24,377 nt of DNA from assembly GCA_964428205.1 (NCBI GenBank), contig CAYRXE010000011.1, positions 1-24,377 of the forward strand. Direction: 5' to 3'. Each line of letters opens with the position of its first letter. Position 1 is the first letter of the stretch. The stretch is from CAYRXE01 sp964428205. Its GTDB lineage: Bacteria > Patescibacteriota > Gracilibacteria > Peribacterales > Peribacteraceae. Shown here piece after piece: positions 7,655 to 15,071 of this stretch. The translations under genes were made by a program, and so were the position numbers. Below the pieces are notes generated by a model. It saw only the letters and a program-made list of their open reading frames with translations, searched no databases and was not told the DNA's origin.

Positions 7655-9349
7655 TCACATCTGCTCCGGGAGGCGCAGGGTGAGGAGTGACGCTCCGGTC
7701 TTGAGGACCGTGGCGGTCAAAGCCGTAAGTGAAAGGCGGAACTCCTTCGTGTCTCCTTCCGCCTTGAGGATGGGGTCTTTGTGGTAGAACAAATTGAATG
7801 CCTGGCAGAGCTCGTACAAAAAGTTTGCGAGCTTGTGTGGCATGGCTGTCTCACGTGCGTCTTCCAAGACCTCTGGGAGCTGCATGAGAATGCGAAGCAC
7901 TCCCCGCTCGCTCTCAGTCACGCTTTCCACGTTCATCGTGGCATCGGGGTTCACGCCAGACTTACGCAACACGGACTGTGCTCGTGCATGTGTGTACTGC
8001 AAGTATGGAGCGCTGTTGCCCTCGAAGCTGAGCATCTTATCCCAGTCGAAAATCATGTTCTGTGTGCGTGTTTGGCTCAGAATCGTGTACACGAGCGAGC
8101 CGATACCCATCATTTCTGCGAGCTCCTGGGCGTCATCTGTCTGGATGGTGTCGCGGTGACCTTCGATGACGACTCGTGCACGCTCCACGGCTTCTTCCAC
8201 CACGTGTTCAAGTTTCATGACGGTTCCCTTGCGGGTGCTCATGGACTTGTCGGCAAAGCTCATGCGACCAAAGAGCACGTTCTCAAAATGTGGGAGCTGC
8301 CAACCGAGCATCTTGCAGCTCGCGACGAGCTGCTCGAAGTGCAGCTTCTGTGCGATGTCTGTAAGGATGAGAATGCTTTGAGGGTTGTAGGTATCCATGC
8401 GGTACCGCATCTGTGCCAAATCGCGCGTGGAGTAGAGCGTGGCACCGTCTCCTTTGACGATGAGGTACGGAGGCATGTTGCTCTCCTCTGGAAACTTCAC
8501 GATGAGCGAACCGCCCTCACCTTCGACGAAGACCTTCTTCGACTTTCCCTCGTCGATCACCGGCTGCATCTTGTCTTCGTAGAAACTTTCGCCCAGGTCC
8601 AAATCGAACGACACCTGCAAACGATCATAAATGCCTGCGAGTGATGCCTTGGTGACATGCACCACGTCCTGCCAAAAGGCCCTGAGAGCCTCATCCCCTG
8701 CTTCGAGCTTGCGGAATGCTTCCCTGCCTTGATCTTCGAGTGTGGCGTCATTCTCGACCTCCTTGTGGAACTTCACATACAACTCCAAGAGTTCATCGAG
8801 TGTGCAGCTCTTGGCGCTCTTGCCCTCACCCCACTTCTCAAAGGCAACCGCGAGTTTGCCAAACTGCGTGCCCCAGTCACCAATGTAGTTCCATGCCAAG
8901 ACGTTGTAGCCCTCGTGACGGTAGATGTTCACGAGTGCCTGACCGAGCACTGTTCCGATGATGTGATGAATGGCGAGAGGCTTGGCAATATTTGGCTGTG
9001 AGTACTCGATGATCACCGGTGCTTCTTTGCGCTTCACCTTTGGCGTGCATGCCTCGTGTGTTGCGGCGAGCTCGGCAATGAGCGCCTTGGGTGTGAGCCA
9101 GACGTTCACGTACCCCGCTCCTGCGATCTCGGCCTTGATGACCTCTGGGAGTTTCGACAATTCTTCGACGAGGACCTGTGCAATCTCCTGTGGTTTCTTC
9201 CCAAGTTCCTTTGCGAGCTGCAGTGCGATGGTTGTTGTAGCGTCTCCGTGAGAAATGTCTCTGGGAATCAAAAAAGATACGTCCTTCACAGAATGGGCAA
9301 AAGCCTTGTTCACAACCTCTTTTGCCCGTGAAGAAAGACTAGAAAACAT
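7655..9349 (-). CDS. argS: Arginyl-tRNA synthetase
   Basis: 564 aa from ATG 9349; the family usually has 550-600. The N-terminal additional (tRNA-binding) domain contains LIPRDISHGDATTTIAL. YSQPNIAKPLAIHHIIG (about 116-132) is the class I signature region corresponding to SPNIAKPLHVGH, with HHIIG in place of a clean HIGH. MSTRKGTVMKLEHVVEEA (from about 370) is the ArgS version of KMSKS. The C-terminal anticodon-binding DALR region includes YTHARAQSVLRK and ends in LRLPEQM. It charges tRNA-Arg in the cytoplasm; a tRNA-Arg gene lies at the far end of the window. A TTG at 9376 would add nine residues, but the ATG fits the family start better. An extended -10 box (TGCTATGTT) lies at 9402-9410. 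Confidence 0.95.
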   Translation of the reverse strand: MFSSLSSRAKEVVNKAFAHSVKDVSFLIPRDISHGDATTTIALQLAKELGKKPQEIAQVLVEELSKLPEVIKAEIAGAGYVNVWLTPKALIAELAATHEACTPKVKRKEAPVIIEYSQPNIAKPLAIHHIIGTVLGQALVNIYRHEGYNVLAWNYIGDWGTQFGKLAVAFEKWGEGKSAKSCTLDELLELYVKFHKEVENDATLEDQGREAFRKLEAGDEALRAFWQDVVHVTKASLAGIYDRLQVSFDLDLGESFYEDKMQPVIDEGKSKKVFVEGEGGSLIVKFPEESNMPPYLIVKGDGATLYSTRDLAQMRYRMDTYNPQSILILTDIAQKLHFEQLVASCKMLGWQLPHFENVLFGRMSFADKSMSTRKGTVMKLEHVVEEAVERARVVIEGHRDTIQTDDAQELAEMMGIGSLVYTILSQTRTQNMIFDWDKMLSFEGNSAPYLQYTHARAQSVLRKSGVNPDATMNVESVTESERGVLRILMQLPEVLEDARETAMPHKLANFLYELCQAFNLFYHKDPILKAEGDTKEFRLSLTALTATVLKTGASLLTLRLPEQM

Positions 9350-9401
9350 GAGACAAGGAAGGGGGTTCCTGAACAAAACTGCTACTCAGGAAATTGCGCG
9401 A

Positions 9402-9410
9402 AACATAGCA
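9402..9410 (-). promoter_or_regulatory. Probable extended -10 promoter of argS
   Basis: On the minus strand the sequence reads TGCTATGTT, a TGn-type -10 box. Transcription would begin near 9395, giving a leader of about 46 nt to the ATG at 9349 or about 19 nt to the alternative TTG at 9376. Confidence 0.4.
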
Positions 9411-9479
9411 CCTCTATATAGGGACGCGAGGTGAAAACAAAAATTGCTCTTGCATACACAATGTCCTCGTATCATGAAC

Positions 9480-9611
9480 ACAAATTTTGTGCACAATCGT
9501 CCACCACCATATGTTGGCTCAATTTTGAGCGCACGTACTACATATGTGATCAGCGTCACAGAAAAAGGATGAAGGATGAGCCATGAATTACATGCGCAAA
9601 TTCATCCTTCA
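9480..9611. promoter_or_regulatory. Palindrome-rich intergenic control region, including a Crp-type operator
   Basis: This holds most of the only stretch above 300 bases without a gene (9350-9673). It contains, in order: TTGTGCACAA (9487-9496), GCTCAA-TT-TTGAGC (9517-9530), ACATATGT (9540-9547), TGTGA-N6-TCACA (9545-9560) and a 10-bp inverted repeat TGAAGGATGA (9570-9579) with TCATCCTTCA (9602-9611) around a 22-nt loop. TGTGA-N6-TCACA is the exact Crp/FNR-superfamily consensus known from E. coli. No ORF or known RNA is apparent. The region separates divergent argS and lipoprotein promoters. Operator function is inference. Confidence 0.45.
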
Positions 9612-9660
9612 CGTTTTGTCCTTCATCATTTCTCACCTTTTCCAGAAGCCAAAAATCCGC

Positions 9661-9666
9661 TATAAT
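9661..9666 (+). promoter_or_regulatory. -10 box (CGCTATAAT) of the lipoprotein gene
   Basis: A consensus TATAAT preceded by CGC. The gap to ATG 9674 is 7 nt, so the transcript should be leaderless. An earlier ATG at 9665 overlaps the -10 box and would lie upstream of the transcription start. Confidence 0.65.
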
Positions 9667-9673
9667 GATTCGA

Positions 9674-10501
9674 ATGCGTAGATTTCTCTCGAGTGCACTT
9701 CTCGGCACGATTCTCCTCTCGGCTTGCACCGGGAGTAAGACGTCGAGCGAAGACATAGGCGACACGTTCGCGCCGGGCGCCATTGAGATCACGACGATGC
9801 TCGCGCAGCAGATGGATGTGTTCCTCAGACCCAGTGCCAACTTGGGACTCTTCACCTCCCTCTATATTTCGCAGAGTGGATTCTTCCCTGTCGTCGCTGC
9901 ACTCAGAGGCATCGCCGCAGAAGTGAACCTGCATTCGAGTAAAGACCTTGGTTCGGATAGCGAGACCTATGCCCTGCTCCAGGAATTCGGTGGCGTGTTG
10001 CGTACGGATATTCCCGATATGCTCAATAGAAGCAGCGATAGAGCGCGTTCTCTTAACGAATACATGGCAGGCCTAGAAAACATTACCGAGCGTAGTGCTC
10101 GCAAAGCAGACGAATTGGACGGCGCGATTGTTGAGCTGACTGCGGAACACAAAGAGAAGCGTGCTCGTGTGACCGAGATTCAACGCACCATTAACACGGC
10201 ACTGAGGGATCAAGACTACGCGGCGGCCGCAGCCGAGCAGCAGAACTTAGGCGAGGCACAGAGTGAGCTTTCGGAAGTAGAGAGCAAACTCAATGTGACG
10301 AAGAACGTCACGAGGACATACCGCACGCTCTTGGGTATTGCCGAGAAGCGTAAAAATGCCATCGACGCGAACCGCGAAATCATCATCGCCGGACTGAGCG
10401 TGGTACAACTTCCGGGTATTGAAGACCTCGATATCTTGGAGCGCGGAAACAGCCAATTTGGCGGAGGAAATGGGGGTTCGAGCGGATTCTTCCAGTTCTA
10501 A
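9674..10501 (+). CDS. Lipoprotein with coiled coil, upstream of virB4-like gene
   Basis: 275 aa. MRRFLSSALLGTILLSAC is a signal peptide with lipobox LLSAC, the modified cysteine being Cys18. Residues 25-115 form a mixed region (LRPSANLGLFTSLYISQSG). About 120-225 is strongly heptad-like and rich in Glu, Ala, Arg and Lys (ARKADELDGAIVELTAEHKEKRARV ... NLGEAQSELSEVESKL), hence a coiled coil. The C-terminus is Gly-rich (GGGNGGSSGFFQF). I do not recognise the family. It directly precedes the VirB4-like ATPase, so a surface component of that secretion machine is possible, as VirB7-type lipoproteins are elsewhere, but no homology is claimed. ATG 9674 was preferred because it follows the -10 box by 7 nt and starts a clean signal peptide. 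Confidence 0.82.
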   Translation: MRRFLSSALLGTILLSACTGSKTSSEDIGDTFAPGAIEITTMLAQQMDVFLRPSANLGLFTSLYISQSGFFPVVAALRGIAAEVNLHSSKDLGSDSETYALLQEFGGVLRTDIPDMLNRSSDRARSLNEYMAGLENITERSARKADELDGAIVELTAEHKEKRARVTEIQRTINTALRDQDYAAAAAEQQNLGEAQSELSEVESKLNVTKNVTRTYRTLLGIAEKRKNAIDANREIIIAGLSVVQLPGIEDLDILERGNSQFGGGNGGSSGFFQF

Positions 10502-10578
10502 CGGTAAAGTTGATCAGTGAGCCGAATGGAGCTCATTCTCGTCATGGGTTCGCTCTTCCAAAAACACGAGTTTTCCGC

Positions 10579-10584
10579 TATAAT
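10579..10584 (+). promoter_or_regulatory. -10 box (CGCTATAAT) of the virB4-like gene
   Basis: TATAAT preceded by TTTTCCGC, closely like the box at 9661 and the one at 20221. Transcription would start near 10591, only about 5 nt before the TTG at 10596. An ATG at 10588 opens only a three-codon frame ending in TGA. Confidence 0.6.
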
Positions 10585-10595
10585 TAGATGATTTA

Positions 10596-12998
10596 TTGAA
10601 CCCAGTGGACACACCAAAAAACACTCCCCTTCCGGCACCAACGATGCACAGGCATCCACTCATCGACGCGATCGATGACCTACTTGGTTTGCACGCACGT
10701 GCCACGGAGGTTCTTGCCGGTGCCAAGACCACGACGGATGAAGCCTTGAGTGCCGAGGACCGCGCCGTGATTAAGCAGTACGAGGAAGGTCTCCAGAAGA
10801 TCTTGGATCTCATCGCTCCGACCGCCATGGAGATCAAGAACACCGAAGTCGTCCTTGGCGATCTTCACTCCCGCACGCTCTACGTCTACAACTGGCCAAA
10901 CTATATTTATCCAAACTGGATGAGTCAGCTCGTGAACTTTGGAGCACAGATGGAAGTGAGTCACTTCCTCTACCCAACGACGAACGCTGCGATCATGAAG
11001 ATGCTCCGCAAGAAAGTTGCGGAACTTCGTTCGAGTATTCGCATGCTGGAGCAGCGCGGTATTGTGCGCGATCCGACTCTCGAAGCAGCGTTGCAAGATG
11101 CCGAGGAACTCCGCGACCTCTTGGCTCGCGGTCAGCAGAAGCTCTTCCAGTTCGGCATGTACATCACGATCTACGCCGATAGCGAAGACAAGCTCAAAAA
11201 GCTCCAGACCGACGTCGAATCCATCATTGGAGGAAAGCTCGTGCTCACGAAGCCTGCCTTCTTCCAGATGGAGCATGCATGGAACTCCACGCTCCCGCTC
11301 TGCATGGATGAGTTGGAAATTTCTCGCAACATGAACACAAGTCCGATTGCGACGAGCTTCCCATTCTCTTCGAGCGACCTCACCGATAACCATGGAATTT
11401 TGTACGGAATTAACAGGCACAACGACTCTCTCGTGATCTTCGATCGCTTCGATCTCCCAAATGCCAACTGTAACGTCTTCGCGACATCCGGTGCTGGTAA
11501 GTCCTTCACGGTGAAGCTCGAAATCCTCCGCTCCCTCATGATGGGAACAGAGGTTCTTGTGATCGACCCAGAAAACGAATACGTCGAACTCTGTAAGACG
11601 GTTGGCGGATCGTTCATCCCCATGTCGTTGCACAGTGACTTCAAGATCAACCCGTTCGATTTGCCCAAAGCCATCCGCGGTGACGAAACGCAGATTGGTG
11701 AGGAGCTCCGCGCTGCGGTGTTGAACTTGCACGGCCTCTTTAAGCTCATGCTCGGCACGCTCACGCCTGCTGAGGATGGAGTGCTCGATAAGGCCATTCT
11801 CGACACCTACGCGCTCAAGGGCATCACTCTCCAGACAGAGAACCCTGGCACTATGGAGCCACCTACCCTGCACGATCTCGTCGATGTGCTCCAGACCACC
11901 GACGGTGGCGAGAACATGGCCAAGATCCTCCAGAAGTACACGACAGGCAGCTACGCCGGTTTGTTTGACCAGGCAACGAACGTGGAATTGGAAAAGCAGA
12001 TGGTCGTCTTCCAGATCCGTGACCTCGAAGATCAGCTCCGTCCGATTGCCATCTACATCGTGTTGAACTTCTTGTGGAACCGCGTTCGCGCAGAACTGAA
12101 GAAGCGCTTCCTCGTGATTGATGAAGCATGGAACCTGATGCAGTACGAAGACTCTGCTCGCTTCCTCTTTGGCATCGTGAAGCGCGCTCGCAAGTACTTC
12201 CTTGGTATCACGACCATCACGCAAGACGTCGATGACTTCGTGAACTGTCCGTACGGTAAACCCATCATCACCAACTCGGCGTTACAAATCCTCCTCAAGC
12301 AATCCCCGACCGCCGTCGATAACCTGCAAAAACTCTTCTACCTCACCGAGGGAGAAAAGTACGTGCTTCTCAACTCGGGCGTGGGTCAGGGAATCTTCTT
12401 CGCCGGTAACAAGCACGTCGCGATTCAGATTATCGCGAGCCCAGAGGAAGCAAAGGTGGTCACCACCAAGCCGGAAGAAGTGCTCGCACACCAAGCCGCC
12501 GAACGTGCTCAAAAGGAAATGGAAGAGCGTGCCAACCAGCCCGTCTCCATGATGGCCACGCAGGCACCTCCTGCTGCGCCTAGCGCGCCTGTAGTAGTAC
12601 CAAGTGAAGTTGTAGCCCCTGAGCCTACTCCTACTGTCTCAGAGCCTGTCGTAGCGCCAGAGCCTGAGCCTGCTCCGGTTGCCATGACCGTGGAACCTCC
12701 AACACCTATCGTTGAAACAGCGCCTGAGCCTGTGATCGAAGCAGCTCCAGAAGCAAAGACCGAACCAGAACCCACATCCGAACCCGTGGTCATGGAATCC
12801 AACCTTCCTAAGACAGAACTCGACGCTGCTCCGGTGGTAACAAAGGAAAGTGATTTGGGATCGATCCTCGCTGCCATGGATGGTCCAGTCGCAACGAGCC
12901 CTGTCGAAGAGCCGGGAGCACCACCACCAACGGACAAGAAAGAAGACACCAGCTTCCGCGGAGGAAAGCTGCTCGGAGATGAAGAACCAAAGAAATAA
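10596..12998 (+). CDS. VirB4/TraC-family type IV secretion ATPase with long Pro/Glu-rich tail
   Basis: 800 aa from TTG 10596. Residues 85-270 resemble the VirB4 N-terminal domain. The ATPase core has Walker A in ATSGAGKSFTVK (about 298-304), IDPENEYVEL shortly after, and Walker B LVIDEAW (about 504-510), then GITTITQDVDDF and ILLKQSP, which are typical of VirB4/HerA-like ATPases. VirB4 proteins energise assembly and substrate or pilus movement at the inner membrane. Residues after about 640 form a roughly 150-residue disordered tail with repeated PEP and PEPE units, not part of the ATPase fold. Partners are probably the pilin-like genes at 18207-19595. Start choice: TTG 10596 fits the promoter; GTG 10605 or ATG 10644 are alternatives. 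Confidence 0.9.
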   Translation: MNPVDTPKNTPLPAPTMHRHPLIDAIDDLLGLHARATEVLAGAKTTTDEALSAEDRAVIKQYEEGLQKILDLIAPTAMEIKNTEVVLGDLHSRTLYVYNWPNYIYPNWMSQLVNFGAQMEVSHFLYPTTNAAIMKMLRKKVAELRSSIRMLEQRGIVRDPTLEAALQDAEELRDLLARGQQKLFQFGMYITIYADSEDKLKKLQTDVESIIGGKLVLTKPAFFQMEHAWNSTLPLCMDELEISRNMNTSPIATSFPFSSSDLTDNHGILYGINRHNDSLVIFDRFDLPNANCNVFATSGAGKSFTVKLEILRSLMMGTEVLVIDPENEYVELCKTVGGSFIPMSLHSDFKINPFDLPKAIRGDETQIGEELRAAVLNLHGLFKLMLGTLTPAEDGVLDKAILDTYALKGITLQTENPGTMEPPTLHDLVDVLQTTDGGENMAKILQKYTTGSYAGLFDQATNVELEKQMVVFQIRDLEDQLRPIAIYIVLNFLWNRVRAELKKRFLVIDEAWNLMQYEDSARFLFGIVKRARKYFLGITTITQDVDDFVNCPYGKPIITNSALQILLKQSPTAVDNLQKLFYLTEGEKYVLLNSGVGQGIFFAGNKHVAIQIIASPEEAKVVTTKPEEVLAHQAAERAQKEMEERANQPVSMMATQAPPAAPSAPVVVPSEVVAPEPTPTVSEPVVAPEPEPAPVAMTVEPPTPIVETAPEPVIEAAPEAKTEPEPTSEPVVMESNLPKTELDAAPVVTKESDLGSILAAMDGPVATSPVEEPGAPPPTDKKEDTSFRGGKLLGDEEPKK

Positions 12999-13002
12999 AA
13001 AT

Positions 13003-13030
13003 GTCCCACAGCGCCGAAGCGAAGTGGGAC
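13003..13030 (-). terminator. Terminator of the 80-aa gene
   Basis: Perfect 7-bp arms GTCCCAC (13003-13009) and GTGGGAC (13024-13030). On the minus strand the hairpin is followed by ATTTTTATTT. The plus side has no T-run, so the virB4-like transcript may not end here efficiently. Confidence 0.7.
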
Positions 13031-13054
13031 GGGGTTGTCTGTCGTGCAGGAAGA

Positions 13055-13297
13055 TTAGAAGTTCGTGACTCCGTAGGCTTCTGCAATCGCAAGAAATTCC
13101 TTCTCGGCTTCCTCCGTAAGAGGAAGATCGAATCTAAGGCTACCCTTCTCTTTGATTATGGTTTCCACCATACCAAGAAGGGACTTCCTACGAGTCGCGA
13201 AGGGCAGCAGTTGCGAGATATTGAGACCTAACGTTTCGATGGCGCCCTCAATGTACCGAATCAATGCGAGAGCCTTACCGACGGTGATCCTGTCCAT
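13055..13297 (-). CDS. Hypothetical 80-aa protein
   Basis: Not recognised. 80 aa, soluble and mostly helical: MDRITVGKALALIRYIEGAIETLGLNISQLLPF, then ATRRKSLLGMVETIIKEKG, then an acidic end (LTEEAEKEFLAIAEAYGVTNF). No Cys and no membrane helix. I chose ATG 13297 because AGGAAAGG stands at a proper Shine-Dalgarno distance and because a longer in-frame start at 13441 would run the coding sequence through a perfect terminator hairpin (13391-13412). It is followed by its own terminator. Function cannot be assigned from sequence or context. Confidence 0.7.
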   Translation of the reverse strand: MDRITVGKALALIRYIEGAIETLGLNISQLLPFATRRKSLLGMVETIIKEKGSLRFDLPLTEEAEKEFLAIAEAYGVTNF

Positions 13298-13390
13298 GAC
13301 GACCTTTCCTGAAAGAACATGTTGAGTCCAACAGACGCGCGAAAGTGTACTGTAAACTTTACTTGTCGTCCACAAATTTGCAGAAAATAA

Positions 13391-13412
13391 GCCACGCACC
13401 GAAATGCGTGGC
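13391..13412 (-). terminator. Terminator of the 48-aa membrane protein gene
   Basis: Perfect 8-bp arms GCCACGCA (13391-13398) and TGCGTGGC (13405-13412), loop CCGAAA. On the minus strand TTATTTT follows. It lies 26 nt after the stop of the 48-aa gene. Confidence 0.8.
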
Positions 13413-13437
13413 CAAGTCTTTCCTAGACTGCTCTTGG

Positions 13438-13584
13438 TCATCCAAGACCAAAGAGTTTATTGATGGATCCGTACTGGGCAGCCAGTACAAAGATCGCTAC
13501 CGCAACGAGGATCAGCACAAGAAGTGCGAAGAGGGCGAAGCCTCTCTTTGCCCCAGGCGAATCCTCAAACGATGGAGGGCACAT
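13438..13584 (-). CDS. Small 48-aa single-helix membrane protein
   Basis: Too short for most gene callers. The frame gives a 14-residue N-terminus (MCPPSFEDSPGAKR), one strong hydrophobic helix (GFALFALLVLILVAVAIFVLAA) and a short tail (QYGSINKLFGLG). AGAGGTG precedes the ATG by 5 nt, a plausible Shine-Dalgarno sequence and unusual in this window. It ends just before a perfect terminator and begins 38 nt after the nrnA stop, so it could be the last gene of the rbfA-nrnA transcript. No family is recognised. The hairpin, the ribosome-binding site and the clean helix together support a real gene. Confidence 0.65.
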   Translation of the reverse strand: MCPPSFEDSPGAKRGFALFALLVLILVAVAIFVLAAQYGSINKLFGLG

Positions 13585-13622
13585 ACGGCACCTCTAAGAA
13601 AGGAAGGATCTGCCCCTAGTAT

Positions 13623-14615
13623 CTAAGTCTGTGACTGCTCGTCCACCACTTTCCACCTCACTTCGGGCTGGAGCTTTCCTGGTAGCGAAAAACCCGCTGC
13701 CTTGCGGTGCCCCCCTCCCTGGAATTTACCGGCCATGGCAGAGACATCGACATCTTCGCGCATCGTGCGAATGGATCCCTTCACTTTCCCGTCGCGTTCG
13801 TGAAGCACGAGTGAAAAGCGCATGCCTGGCACGGCGTTCACGTAGTCAATGGCTCCCGTGAGTTCGCTGTGGTCTGCACCCGTCGCGCGGAAATCCCCTG
13901 CTGTGACGGCAGAAATCGCGCCACCTTCTTCGGTCACACTGATCTTCTCGAGCACCCTGCCCCAGAGCTTGAGCGTCGAGAGCTTGGCCGTGCGGAAGAC
14001 CTTGGTCACAACCTCCTGCCTACGTCCTCCAAAGCGCGAGAGCTCTGCAACAGTGCGATACACCTGGGGTGTGGTGTTGCTGTGGAGCAGGCCGCCGGTA
14101 TCTGTGTAAACGCCAGTGAGCAGACACGTGGCAGTGTCTGGATCAATCGTCCAACCCATAGCCGGAGCCAAAGAGGTGATGATCTCGCAGGTGGAAGAAG
14201 CGTCTCCCACAAGCAAGTTGAGCGCCGTACCAAAGAGCGGATTTTTGAAGTGGTGATCGATCATGATGGTCTTCTGACTTCCATCAAAGAGCTCGGGGTG
14301 TGTCTCATGCAGTTCGGTGAGTTTTGGCTCTGCGCTATCGACGAAAATACTCACAACTCCTTCTCCTGTGGTTCCGGGTGCTACTGGTTTTTGCACTCTG
14401 AATGCGCCCGGCAGAAAGTGAAAGATCTCCGGGACGGGATCAACACAGTGCATGGAGACTTCAATGTGTGGGTAGTGGTTTTCGACGAGCCAACCGATCG
14501 CGAGCATGGAGCCAATGGCATCGCCATCGGGGTTACGGTGGCAGATGCAGCGGACAGCCTTGGCGCCCTCCAGAAGAGAGCGAAACGTGGCCAGATCTGT
14601 CTGCGAGAAGACCAT
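13623..14615 (-). CDS. nrnA: DHH/DHHA1 phosphoesterase, NrnA-like
   Basis: 330 aa from ATG 14615. HRNPDGDAIGS (about 26-36) is motif I, FVDSAEP motif II, MIDHHFKNPLFG the DHH motif (about 120-122), and TGVYTDTGGLLHSNT motif IV. The C-terminal DHHA1 domain ends with MAGKFQGGGHRKAAGF, the substrate-binding GGGH motif. NrnA-type enzymes degrade short oligoribonucleotides (nanoRNA) from the end and dephosphorylate pAp. Placement after rbfA is a frequent bacterial arrangement. An upstream in-frame GTG (14681) and ATG (14648) would lengthen the protein by 22 or 11 residues; the conserved region starts just after 14615, so I prefer that start. No strong ribosome-binding site marks any of the three. 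Confidence 0.9.
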   Translation of the reverse strand: MVFSQTDLATFRSLLEGAKAVRCICHRNPDGDAIGSMLAIGWLVENHYPHIEVSMHCVDPVPEIFHFLPGAFRVQKPVAPGTTGEGVVSIFVDSAEPKLTELHETHPELFDGSQKTIMIDHHFKNPLFGTALNLLVGDASSTCEIITSLAPAMGWTIDPDTATCLLTGVYTDTGGLLHSNTTPQVYRTVAELSRFGGRRQEVVTKVFRTAKLSTLKLWGRVLEKISVTEEGGAISAVTAGDFRATGADHSELTGAIDYVNAVPGMRFSLVLHERDGKVKGSIRTMREDVDVSAMAGKFQGGGHRKAAGFSLPGKLQPEVRWKVVDEQSQT

Positions 14616-14718
14616 AAAGGAACGGAGTCTAGGTCCCTCTGTCTGCATGCTCAACGAGCTGCCCTTGCGGGTTATCCACACCGATCACCTGATGCTCCAT
14701 TGTCTGGTTCTTTCGACA

Positions 14719-15048
14719 TTATTTCCCTTCTGTGTCGAGCTTTCGCAGGAGGTCGCTCACCCTGTTTGCAGACTCATCGGACTTATCGATTTTGAAGCGG
14801 ATTCTCGGCAACACACGACGTTCCAGCTCACCCAATTTCTTTTGAATTTCTTGGACGTGCCTACTCAACGACTCCACCGCGAGCTTGGGTTCGTTGAGCG
14901 CACTGATGCCAATGTCGGCGTAGCCACTATCGGGTGCAATGCGTACGTTGGTAATGGACACGATGCCGCATTCCGGCGGACACATGCGCAAATACGGAGC
15001 CGCAACCTCACGAACCACCGAGCCGAGCATGTCTGTGCGCTTACTCAT
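14719..15048 (-). CDS. rbfA: Ribosome-binding factor A
   Basis: 109 aa, the usual RbfA length. MSKRTDMLGSVVREVAAPYL is the N-terminal helix; GIVSITNVRIAPDSGYADIGISAL is the central beta region of the KH-like fold; LGELERRVLPRIRFKIDKSDESANRVSDLLRKL matches the conserved RbfA end (normally R-x-x-P-x-l-x-F). RbfA binds the 30S precursor and assists 16S 5'-end maturation. ATG 15048 lies 6 nt after a TACACT box, so the mRNA should be leaderless; a longer frame from 15063 would begin inside the promoter. The TAA stop overlaps an ATG (TAATG) that opens only a 15-codon frame before nrnA. Confidence 0.92.
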   Translation of the reverse strand: MSKRTDMLGSVVREVAAPYLRMCPPECGIVSITNVRIAPDSGYADIGISALNEPKLAVESLSRHVQEIQKKLGELERRVLPRIRFKIDKSDESANRVSDLLRKLDTEGK

Positions 15049-15054
15049 ACCGAA

Positions 15055-15064
15055 AGTGTACACT
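15055..15064. promoter_or_regulatory. Palindromic divergent promoter element between rbfA and fmt
   Basis: AGTGTACACT is a perfect 10-bp palindrome. Each strand reads TACACT, a good -10 hexamer. On the minus strand it ends 6 nt before the rbfA ATG (15048); on the plus strand it ends 7 nt before the fmt ATG (15072). Both mRNAs would be leaderless. Confidence 0.65.
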
Positions 15065-15071
15065 GGGTGGG

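Noticed and set aside
7781..8644. Long plus-strand frame opposite argS
   Set aside because: Composition is that of reversed argS codons, with no domain or promoter; argS is unambiguous.
10680..12224. A 514-aa open frame on the minus strand
   Set aside because: It is antisense to the VirB4-like ATPase, has no recognisable domain, and the plus strand carries clear Walker motifs.
13298..13441. Longer form of the 80-aa protein starting at 13441
   Set aside because: It would read through a perfect 8-bp terminator hairpin and ignore a good ribosome-binding site before 13297.
14616..14718. Micro-ORFs between rbfA and nrnA (15 and 23 codons, one starting at TAATG)
   Set aside because: Too short, unrecognised, and overlapping possible nrnA starts; at most a coupling or leader peptide.
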